NCBI GenBank assembly: GCA_017962375.1
Contig: JAGCVJ010000007.1
Location: forward strand, 88,104-152,103
Length of the DNA stretch: 64,000 bases
Direction of reading: 5' to 3'
DNA from: Bacteroidales bacterium
Lineage (GTDB): Bacteria > Bacteroidota > Bacteroidia > Bacteroidales > UBA932
Made by a program: the position numbers and the translations under genes. The notes under the pieces were generated by a model. It was not told the DNA's origin. It did no database searches and worked only from the letters and a program-made list of their open reading frames with translations. Shown one piece after another: positions 1 through 6,664 of the stretch. The first letter of the stretch is position 1; each line of letters starts with the position of its first letter.

Positions 1-1925
1 TTCAGAGACGGCTGGTTGGTTCTTCCCCAATAGGAGAGCCTGAGGAACCTGTCCTGGGAAATCCTGTAGTCCAGTCTGGCGCTTGGAGAAAAGTTGGTTA
101 CGGAATAAGAGGTATCCCTTCCCCTTCCGATTGTTGTGGTCTTTGAAGGAGAGGCGCTGAAACCGAACATGAAGTTATATTTCTCCTCCTGCTTCCTCAA
201 GGCGATCTCCGCCCTCTGATTCTGGAAGTCACTTGTATAGCGGCTTGAATATTCGTCGTTGTGGATTGAATATGTGCCGGTTACAGGATCGTAGTCATTG
301 GTCTCCTTTACAGCGTTGGAATGGTTGAGACTGTAGCGGTATGAACCCTGGATGAAGTAGTTCTTTCCCAGAGGCTCGGTGTAGGTTCCGGCAAATCCGA
401 ACTGGTTGGATCTCTGGTTCTGGTGGTATCCCTGGTTGATTCCGTCTACCCTGCTTATGATGCCTTCGTTGAAATAATTGGTCTCGGAGATGTTGAAACC
501 GTCCGAAGAGTTGTTGGAGAAGGCGTAGTTGACCCTGAAAGTGAGGGTTCTGCCTGGTTTCCACAGTCTCTGCCTCCACATAAGCCTTCCACCTACCTGG
601 AGAGAATTGTTGTCACCGAATGAGGAGTTGAATCCACGGTTGGTGGAATCCGCCCCACGAAGGGTGTAGAAGCTGTTCCTCTGGTCAAAATCTCCGCTTC
701 CCACTCTTAGATAAGGACGGAACACGAATGAGGTCGCATCTGTAGGATTGTATTCTATCTCGCTGTCGAACCTGTGGCCCTGAGTCGAGGTATTCTGCTT
801 TCCGTCAGACCAGTTGTTCTGGTTCAGAGTCTCTGACAGTATGGTGGTACGGTCCTTGGTCTCAAGGACATCCTTGTTTGAAGTCGAGAAAAGGTAACTG
901 GTGTTGACCTTGAGTTTCTTGTTCTGGGACTGGTAGTTGAGGTTGGATCCGAGCATCTTGGATGCGGTGATTCCGTTTCCGGTCCAGGAGAATCCGCCAC
1001 GGCCTCCTCCGCCGCCGCCCATCATGTTTCCTCCGCCGCCGGACATCATCACGCTCATCATGCTTCCTGCCATATCGTTGAATCCGCGGTTGTTGGTATT
1101 GTTGGCATTGCCGATAAAGCTGAGCTGAACCCTAGGAGTGAAACGGCCAACCATGAAAGATCCTTCGTATCTCTTCTCGGTACCGTAGCCGCCGCCCACG
1201 TTTCCGATCCATCCGTCAGCCATACCTCTCTTGAGACTGAGGTCGAGAACGGTTTCCTCCTCTCCGTCGTCGATGCCGGTAAAGCGGGCCTCGTCAGATT
1301 TGCGCTCAACCACCCTCACCTTCTCGATAATCTTTGCCGGAAGGTTCTTGGAGGCCAGCTGAGGGTCATCCATGAAGAAGACCTTTCCGTCTATCATTAT
1401 CTTGGTGATTTCCTTTCCGTTCTGGGTGATCTTGCCGTCCGAGTCGATTTCCACGCCTGGCAGCTTCTTCAAAAGCTCCTCCAGCATATCGGTCTCGTTG
1501 GTCTTGAAAGAAGAGGCATTGTATTCTATGGTATCCTTCTTGACTACAATCTGGTTTCCGGCTGCACTCACCACGATGCCCTGAAGAGTATTCTGGCCGT
1601 TCAGGTAAACGGTTCCCATGTCATTCATGCCCTTATGCACGTCAAACACCTGCGTATGCTGCCTGTAGCCCACACATTCGATAAGGACATTGGCCCTTCC
1701 CACTGGAGCGCTCGGGATTATGGCAACACCGGTAGAGTCTGTCAGGGCGTAGCGCTTGGCCTGAGCCTCTCCGATGTACTTGATGGACATTGTTGCAAAT
1801 TCAACAGGTGCCTTGGAAGCACTGTCCAGAACCATTACTTTAAGCTTGTTCTGGGAATAACCCCTTGTCAGGCCCATCAGAAGGGCGATTATGACCAAGG
1901 GAAGGATTGTATATATCTTTTTCAT
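1..1925 (-). CDS. Outer-membrane beta-barrel protein with carboxypeptidase-regulatory-like N-terminus (partial, C-terminus missing)
   Basis: The frame stays open from an ATG at 1925 to the window edge, about 641 residues, so the C-terminal strands are missing. It begins with a signal peptide (MKKIYTILPLVIIALLMG, then a run ending GYSQ). A carboxypeptidase-regulatory-like beta-sandwich follows at about residues 25-105 and a plug-like segment with ELLKKLPGVEID at about 145-160. The rest alternates aromatic and polar residues as in a barrel of the Bacteroidota OMP beta-barrel family related to TonB-dependent receptors. A Gly/Met-rich loop (MMSGGGGNMMGGGGGG) lies near 1000-1065. Role inferred: outer-membrane transport or surface exposure, substrate unknown. 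It lies downstream of ruvC on the same strand with a 57-base gap. The family is fairly sure; the function is open. Confidence 0.8.
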   Translation of the reverse strand, partial: MKKIYTILPLVIIALLMGLTRGYSQNKLKVMVLDSASKAPVEFATMSIKYIGEAQAKRYALTDSTGVAIIPSAPVGRANVLIECVGYRQHTQVFDVHKGMNDMGTVYLNGQNTLQGIVVSAAGNQIVVKKDTIEYNASSFKTNETDMLEELLKKLPGVEIDSDGKITQNGKEITKIMIDGKVFFMDDPQLASKNLPAKIIEKVRVVERKSDEARFTGIDDGEEETVLDLSLKRGMADGWIGNVGGGYGTEKRYEGSFMVGRFTPRVQLSFIGNANNTNNRGFNDMAGSMMSVMMSGGGGNMMGGGGGGRGGFSWTGNGITASKMLGSNLNYQSQNKKLKVNTSYLFSTSNKDVLETKDRTTILSETLNQNNWSDGKQNTSTQGHRFDSEIEYNPTDATSFVFRPYLRVGSGDFDQRNSFYTLRGADSTNRGFNSSFGDNNSLQVGGRLMWRQRLWKPGRTLTFRVNYAFSNNSSDGFNISETNYFNEGIISRVDGINQGYHQNQRSNQFGFAGTYTEPLGKNYFIQGSYRYSLNHSNAVKETNDYDPVTGTYSIHNDEYSSRYTSDFQNQRAEIALRKQEEKYNFMFGFSASPSKTTTIGRGRDTSYSVTNFSPSARLDYRISQDRFLRLSYWGRTNQPSL

Positions 1926-1982
1926 AAAATCGAATTACGCATGTTTAGACAAGATAACTACCTGAAAGTAAAATCGTGCCGT

Positions 1983-2666
1983 CTATTTTTTAGTGCTTTT
2001 TACGCTGCGTATCGTCCTGCCGGGGTTTGACTTCACATAATCGTTCCAGCTGGCCTTGTGTCCGGAGCTTTTTATATTCTCCAGACCGCCTTTTCCTACC
2101 CTCATGCTGGTGGCCGATCCTTTTTTCACCGATGAAGGAGAAAGGCTCAGCAGAACATCCACGGAAGCGCTCTTGCCGGCTATGCTGGACTGGGTGTAAT
2201 GGTGGCACAGCGCAATGGCTACAGCGTCTGTGGCATCGAGGTACTTGACGTCGCAGTTGAAGCTCAGAATGCTCTGGACCATGGCCGACACCTGCTCCTT
2301 GGAAGCCGAACCCTTGCCCGTTACGGCCAGCTTGACGCTGGTTGGAGCATATTCATATATAGGTATGTCCTTGAGCAATCCGGCGGCTATGGCCGCGCCC
2401 TGGGCCCTTCCGAGCTTGAGCATGGTCTGCGGATTCTTGCCGTAGAAAGGAGCCTCTATGGCCATCACGTCCGGCTTGTACTTGCGCAAAAGCTTGCTAA
2501 CCTCCAGCAAAATCCTCTGAAGCACAAGAAAATGGCTCTCCTCTTTCTTGAGGTTTATTACCCCCAGTTCCTTGAGCTTGGGCTTCTTGCCTATTACGGA
2601 AACAACCCCAAAACCAAGAATCCTGGTTCCGGGGTCTATTCCCAATATTGTCTTGCTTTCAGTCAT
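1983..2666 (-). CDS. ruvC: Holliday junction resolvase RuvC with C-terminal extension
   Basis: Endonuclease that cuts Holliday junctions together with RuvAB during recombination repair. The four acidic catalytic positions are visible: Asp in LGIDPGT, Glu in AIEAPFYGKN, and both Asp in YLDATDAVAIALCHH. The core ends near residue 165 and is followed by about 60 Ser/Lys/Gly-rich residues (from GKSASVDVLL to VKSTKK), longer than the usual 160-190 residue protein. The start at 2666 (MTESKTILGIDPG) fits the family; an upstream TTG would add only a short unrelated leader. A TATCTTTG -7 element ends six bases before this ATG, so the transcript may be leaderless. The neighbours serS and the barrel gene look unrelated in function. 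Confidence 0.95.
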   Translation of the reverse strand: MTESKTILGIDPGTRILGFGVVSVIGKKPKLKELGVINLKKEESHFLVLQRILLEVSKLLRKYKPDVMAIEAPFYGKNPQTMLKLGRAQGAAIAAGLLKDIPIYEYAPTSVKLAVTGKGSASKEQVSAMVQSILSFNCDVKYLDATDAVAIALCHHYTQSSIAGKSASVDVLLSLSPSSVKKGSATSMRVGKGGLENIKSSGHKASWNDYVKSNPGRTIRSVKSTKK

Positions 2667-2672
2667 CGCGAC

Positions 2673-2680
2673 CAAAGATA
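2673..2680 (-). promoter_or_regulatory. Putative Bacteroidota -7 element for ruvC
   Basis: Read on the minus strand this is TATCTTTG, a full match to the TAnnTTTG consensus. A TTG lies 16 bases upstream, shorter than the usual 19-20. The predicted transcription start falls almost on the ATG at 2666. Confidence 0.5.
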
Positions 2681-2709
2681 ACACAATTTATCTTATCAAC
2701 GAAGACAGA

Positions 2710-3984
2710 TTAATCTATGTAGTCGAATCCGGTGAATTCCCTCAGGCATTCAGGCACCCTGATCCTGCCGTTTTCCATCTGGTTGTCCTCAAGAATGGAT
2801 GCCAGGATACGAGGAAGAGCCAGAGAGCTGCCGTTCAGAGTGTGGGCTAGCTTCATCTTGCCGTCATCGTCTTTATACCTGAGCTTGAGGCGGTTGGCCT
2901 GGTAGGTTTCGAAGTTGGAAACGGAGCTGACCTCCAGCCAGCGGCCCTGGGCCTGGCTGTAAACCTCAAAGTCATAGGTAATGGCCGAGGTAAAGCTCAT
3001 GTCACCTCCGCAAAGGCGGAGAATCCTGTATGGCAGACCGAGCTCCTGTACCAGAGACTCCACGTGAGCGACCATTCCGTCAAGGGCTGCGTAAGACTCT
3101 TCCGGAAGAGCCAGCTGCACGATTTCCACCTTGTCGAACTGGTGCAGGCGGTTCAGACCCCTCACGTCCTTGCCGTAAGATCCGGCTTCGCGCCTGAAGC
3201 ACTGGGTGTAGGCCGTCATCTTTATAGGGAAGTTCTTCTTAGGAACTATGCAGTCTCTGTAAATATTGGTAACCGGAACCTCGGCTGTAGGAATCATGTA
3301 GAACTTGTCCAGGCCTACGAAGTACATCTGCTCTCCCTTGTCAGGAAGCTGGCCGGTTGCAAAGGCGGAATCTTCGTTCACTACCAGCGGCGGCTGAACT
3401 TCCAGGTATCCGGCCTTGGTGTTGCGGTCCAGGAAATAGGAAATCAGAGCCCTCTGGATCTTTGCTCCTTTACCTATATATACAGGGAATCCCGCTCCTG
3501 TAAGCTTTACGCCCAGGTCAAAGTCTATGATGTTAAGATCCTTTGCCAGTTCCCAGTGAGGCTTTGCGTTTGGAGGAAGAACGGCCTTGTGTCCGCCTTC
3601 TTTAACAACAACGTTGTCCTCGGCTGTCTTTCCCTCAGGAACCAGTGCGCAAGGCAAGTTCGGCAGAAGCACCAGGTTCTCAAGCTGCTCTTTCTGCAGG
3701 GAATCCAGCTTCTGCTGGAGCTCGGCTGAGAAATTTTTAAGCTCAGCCACCTCTTTTTTGGCAGCCTCGGCCTCTTCCCTCTTTCCTTCCTTCATCAGAG
3801 CCCCGATGCTCTTGGCGGCCTTGTTCTGCTGGGCCAGGTTGGCGTCCAGCTGAGTCTGGATGCTGCGCCTCTGAGAGTCGATGTCCAGTATCTTGCCAAC
3901 AATCTCTCTGGCGTCAAAGTTCTTTACTGCAAGCCTCTCGATAACAAACTCAGGCTTTTCGCGCAATATTTTAAGTTCAAGCAT
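2710..3984 (-). CDS. serS: Seryl-tRNA synthetase
   Basis: Charges tRNA-Ser with serine using ATP in the cytoplasm. The 424-residue length is normal. Residues about 30-105 form the long antiparallel coiled coil that binds the tRNA variable arm (Lys/Glu/Ala/Gln-rich, including AEAAKKEVAELKNFSAEL). The class II catalytic core follows: motif 2 as CFRREAGSYGKDVRGLNRLHQF and motif 3 as NGSSLALPRILASILEDNQ near the C-terminus. The ATG at 3984 (MLELKILREKPEFV) is the family start. A hairpin with a T-run separates it from rpmA upstream, so it is probably transcribed on its own or by read-through. Confidence 0.98.
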   Translation of the reverse strand: MLELKILREKPEFVIERLAVKNFDAREIVGKILDIDSQRRSIQTQLDANLAQQNKAAKSIGALMKEGKREEAEAAKKEVAELKNFSAELQQKLDSLQKEQLENLVLLPNLPCALVPEGKTAEDNVVVKEGGHKAVLPPNAKPHWELAKDLNIIDFDLGVKLTGAGFPVYIGKGAKIQRALISYFLDRNTKAGYLEVQPPLVVNEDSAFATGQLPDKGEQMYFVGLDKFYMIPTAEVPVTNIYRDCIVPKKNFPIKMTAYTQCFRREAGSYGKDVRGLNRLHQFDKVEIVQLALPEESYAALDGMVAHVESLVQELGLPYRILRLCGGDMSFTSAITYDFEVYSQAQGRWLEVSSVSNFETYQANRLKLRYKDDDGKMKLAHTLNGSSLALPRILASILEDNQMENGRIRVPECLREFTGFDYID

Positions 3985-4010
3985 ATAAATATGTTGTTAA
4001 ATCGTGTTTC

Positions 4011-4047
4011 AAAACAAAAGGCGCCCTGGCAAATGCAAAGGACGCCT
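4011..4047 (-). terminator. Rho-independent terminator downstream of rpmA
   Basis: On the minus strand a GC-rich stem (AGGCGTCC paired with GGGCGCCT, one mismatch) is followed by TTTTGTTTT. It sits just after the rpmA stop and before serS, and would end the rplU-rpmA transcript. Confidence 0.75.
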
Positions 4048-4079
4048 CTCAGATTCAAACTATTCGGTAAAACCCGGGA

Positions 4080-4349
4080 TTAGCTCTTTGCCTCTTCCTT
4101 AGGAAGTACCGATACATAGGACTTGCCTTCAGCCTTCACTTTGAAGGTGACAATTCCGTCTGTCAAAGCAAAAAGAGTATGGTCTTTACCCATTCCCACG
4201 TTCTTGCCCGGATAGTGAACTGTACCTCTCTGGCGAACCAGAATGTTGCCGGCTTTGCATTCCTGGCCTCCGAATATCTTCAGACCCAGTCTTTTGCTCT
4301 GTGATTCACGGCCGTTCTTGGAACTACCTACACCTTTTTTGTGTGCCAT
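4080..4349 (-). CDS. rpmA: 50S ribosomal protein L27
   Basis: Component of the large ribosomal subunit whose N-terminus reaches toward the peptidyl-transferase centre. The 89-residue sequence is typical: [16 protein letters not shown] at the start, GLKIFGG, then [10 protein letters not shown] and HPG-like [17 protein letters not shown]. There is no N-terminal extension of the kind that is cleaved in Firmicutes. It follows rplU by 11 bases, the standard L21-L27 pair, and ends at a terminator. Confidence 0.98.
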   Translation of the reverse strand: MAHKKGVGSSKNGRESQSKRLGLKIFGGQECKAGNILVRQRGTVHYPGKNVGMGKDHTLFALTDGIVTFKVKAEGKSYVSVLPKEEAKS

Positions 4350-4360
4350 AACTTTTTACT

Positions 4361-4669
4361 TTAAGCTATTGATTCAATTTCCAGTCTAGTAAGATACTGA
4401 CGGTGACCGTTCTTCTTGTCGAAGCCCTTGTGGGCGATCTTCTTGAAAACGATAACCTTGTTACCTTTGAGGTGCTCAAGTACCTTTGCCTTAACGGCTG
4501 CACCCTCTACATACGGAGTTCCGACTGTAACCGCTCCGTCGTTGTCTGTCAGCAAAACTTTGTCGAAGGTAACGGTAGAACCTACCTCGTCTGCAAGACG
4601 ATGAACGTAGATTTTCTTCCCTGCCTCTACCTTAAACTGCTGACCAGCAATGTCTACAATTGCGTACAT
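4361..4669 (-). CDS. rplU: 50S ribosomal protein L21
   Basis: Large-subunit ribosomal protein that binds 23S rRNA. I take the start at 4669 ([19 protein letters not shown]), which gives 102 residues, the family length; the frame is open further upstream but that part is not L21-like. The C-terminal [14 protein letters not shown] matches the rRNA-binding end of L21. It is first in the rplU-rpmA operon behind a clear promoter at about 4758-4788, with a leader of roughly 80 bases. Confidence 0.97.
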   Translation of the reverse strand: MYAIVDIAGQQFKVEAGKKIYVHRLADEVGSTVTFDKVLLTDNDGAVTVGTPYVEGAAVKAKVLEHLKGNKVIVFKKIAHKGFDKKNGHRQYLTRLEIESIA

Positions 4670-4757
4670 AAATAAAACACATTTTGGTTTTGACAGCAAG
4701 CGGCCTGACTTGCAGGCTCTTATAACGAGCTCCACTGCCTTCTTTCATTTGGGGAGG

Positions 4758-4788
4758 CAAAAGTAGTGTATTTAGAAGGAAAAAACAA
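4758..4788 (-). promoter_or_regulatory. Promoter of rplU-rpmA
   Basis: On the minus strand TTG (4786-4788), a 20-base spacer, then TACTTTTG (4758-4765), which matches the Bacteroidota -33/-7 pattern. The resulting leader (about 4670-4752) contains GCAAG/CTTGC inverted sequences, so an L21-type autoregulatory leader is possible but unproven. Confidence 0.7.
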
Positions 4789-4798
4789 AATTTTTCAC

Positions 4799-4806
4799 TA
4801 AATTTG
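4799..4806 (+). promoter_or_regulatory. Putative -7 element for the AAA-type gene
   Basis: TAAATTTG is a full match to TAnnTTTG, 25 bases before the ATG at 4832. No TTG sits at the expected distance upstream. Confidence 0.5.
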
Positions 4807-4831
4807 TGCGCTTATGGGTTAATAATTCGAT

Positions 4832-5935
4832 ATGAATTACCTGTCGCCATTTGAGTATAACGGTATTGTCACCGGAATGAGGTTTGTCGGCCGAGAAAAA
4901 GAGGTCGCCAAGCTCCAGAAGCTCATTTCGGCCCATAAGAACGCTCTTTTGTACGGTCCTCCCAAGATCGGGAAGAGGTCTATAGTCCATAATGCCCTCA
5001 AGGGAATGGACCTGGAGGCTGAAGGAATTGTTGTTTGCCAGCTGGATCTTTTCAACATCCGCCATCTGGACAAGCTCCTAAGGAAGCTGGCCCGGGAAGT
5101 TTCAAAAGTCCTGCTTGAGCCGCAGGAGGAGCAGAAGACCTTCTCCACCTGCCTCAAGGGCATAAACATTGAACCTTCTTCCAAGCAGCCTCTGACCGAC
5201 AAGCAGGTAAAAGCCCTTCTGAAGTACCCTCAATCCCTGGCCCACGTCAAGAAAAAGCATCTGGTGCTGTATTTCCAGCAGTTCCAGGACATTCTGCTTT
5301 TCGACAAGCCTATGAAGGTTCTGGGAATGCTCGAGAGCGCCTTTGCCGAGGCTAAAGACGTGTCGCTGATTATTACGGGAGACAAGAGAAATGCCATGTA
5401 CTCCATCTTTGAACAAATGCATTTCTTCCGCAACATCGTCACCGAAATACCAGTCAAGCCAATCAACAGGAAAGTTTTCGCCGAGTTCATAATCAAATGC
5501 TTCAGCCAGGGAGGAAAGGAAGTCTCAATGAAAGACGCTCTCCTTGTATTTGACACCCTGGAAGGAGACCCGTGGTATGCCCAGCACCTGGCCGAGATCT
5601 GCTACCTTCTGACCGAAAAGACACTGGACCAGGACATTATCCACAGGAGCATACAGCATCTTCTGAAGATGTATGACTATGAACTCCACAACACAATATA
5701 CGGGCTGAGCACCCATCAGCTGCAGCTTATAAGGGCCATCCTGGACGGGGAAAGGCGCTTCTCCAAGACAGAAGTGCTGGAAAAGTACGGCCTCAACTCG
5801 TCGGCCAACGTAAACAGGCTCAAGGAGGCTCTCACAAAGAAGGAAGTTGTCACCTTCGTGTCCAAGAACACCATTGAATTCAACGACTCCCTTCTCAAGC
5901 TGTGGTTCAAGAATTATTTCTTCAACGACCAGTAA
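4832..5935 (+). CDS. AAA-type (archaeal-ATPase-like) protein with degenerate Walker motifs
   Basis: The 367-residue protein has the layout of the archaeal-type ATPase family: N-terminal PFEYNGIVTG and FVGREKEVAKL, P-loop region, an ISLI-like strand (VSLIITGDK) and a C-terminal winged-helix-like part (residues about 290-350). The P-loop at residues 42-50 reads GPPKIGKRS, with Arg where the Ser/Thr that coordinates magnesium belongs. The Walker B strand (residues about 144-152) reads LVLYFQQFQ, with Gln149-Gln150 where Asp-Glu is expected. ATP hydrolysis is therefore doubtful; binding or a scaffold role is possible. It is 12 bases upstream of the sirtuin gene, so likely co-transcribed. Function unknown. 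Confidence 0.75.
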   Translation: MNYLSPFEYNGIVTGMRFVGREKEVAKLQKLISAHKNALLYGPPKIGKRSIVHNALKGMDLEAEGIVVCQLDLFNIRHLDKLLRKLAREVSKVLLEPQEEQKTFSTCLKGINIEPSSKQPLTDKQVKALLKYPQSLAHVKKKHLVLYFQQFQDILLFDKPMKVLGMLESAFAEAKDVSLIITGDKRNAMYSIFEQMHFFRNIVTEIPVKPINRKVFAEFIIKCFSQGGKEVSMKDALLVFDTLEGDPWYAQHLAEICYLLTEKTLDQDIIHRSIQHLLKMYDYELHNTIYGLSTHQLQLIRAILDGERRFSKTEVLEKYGLNSSANVNRLKEALTKKEVVTFVSKNTIEFNDSLLKLWFKNYFFNDQ

Positions 5936-5947
5936 AACGACACATAT

Positions 5948-6637
5948 ATGAAAAAGATAGTAGTTCTGAGCGGAGCGGGAATAAGCGCTGAAAGCGGCAT
6001 CAAGACTTTCAGAGACAGCGACGGGCTGTGGGAAAATTACCCTGTAGAGGAAGTTGCCACCTACGACAGCTGGTATGTCTACGGACGCAAGGCCCTTATG
6101 CTTGACTTCTACAACCAGAGGCGCAGAGACCTCAAGACCAGAGAGCCGAACCTGGCCCACAAGATTGTGGCCGAGCTGGAAAAGGAGTATGAGGTAACCG
6201 TTGCCACCCAGAACATAGACGATCTTCACGAGAGAGCGGGTTCCACTCGCATTATTCACCTTCACGGAGAGCTGACCAAGGCCCGCGGAGAGTATTCAGA
6301 CTACTATTCAGCCAAAGATATAGGCTACAACGACATAAACCTCGGAGACAAAGACTCCGGGGGAGAGCAGCTCAGGCCTCACATAGTCTGGTTTGGGGAA
6401 GCTGTTCCGGAACTGGAGAAGGCTGCAGCCGCCACCCAGAAGGCAGACATTATGATAATAATAGGTACGTCTCTTGCAGTATATCCTGCAGCCGGCCTGG
6501 TTCACTATGCCAGGAGCGGGGCCGAGATTTACCTAATAGACCCTAAAGACGTGGCCTCTTCCGCCAGATTCACCCATATCAAGGAAAAGGCTACGGTGGG
6601 CATGCAGAAACTGAAGGAAATACTAATGAAAAAATAG
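5948..6637 (+). CDS. cobB: Sir2-family NAD-dependent protein deacylase lacking zinc cysteines
   Basis: Sirtuins remove acyl groups from lysine using NAD+. The Rossmann motifs are present: LSGAGISAESGIKTFRD near residue 6, TQNIDDLHERAGS at about 94-106, the catalytic His in HLHGEL, HIVWFGEAVP and GTSLAVYPAA. The two CxxC pairs that bind structural zinc are absent; the 229-residue protein contains no cysteine at all. A short loop rich in Tyr/Asp replaces the zinc module between HLHGEL and LRPHIVWFGE. Cysteine-less sirtuins occur elsewhere in Bacteroidota, so this is probably functional. Probable operon with the AAA-type gene. Confidence 0.9.
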   Translation: MKKIVVLSGAGISAESGIKTFRDSDGLWENYPVEEVATYDSWYVYGRKALMLDFYNQRRRDLKTREPNLAHKIVAELEKEYEVTVATQNIDDLHERAGSTRIIHLHGELTKARGEYSDYYSAKDIGYNDINLGDKDSGGEQLRPHIVWFGEAVPELEKAAAATQKADIMIIIGTSLAVYPAAGLVHYARSGAEIYLIDPKDVASSARFTHIKEKATVGMQKLKEILMKK

Positions 6638-6664
6638 ATATACAAATTATAACAACACACACTT

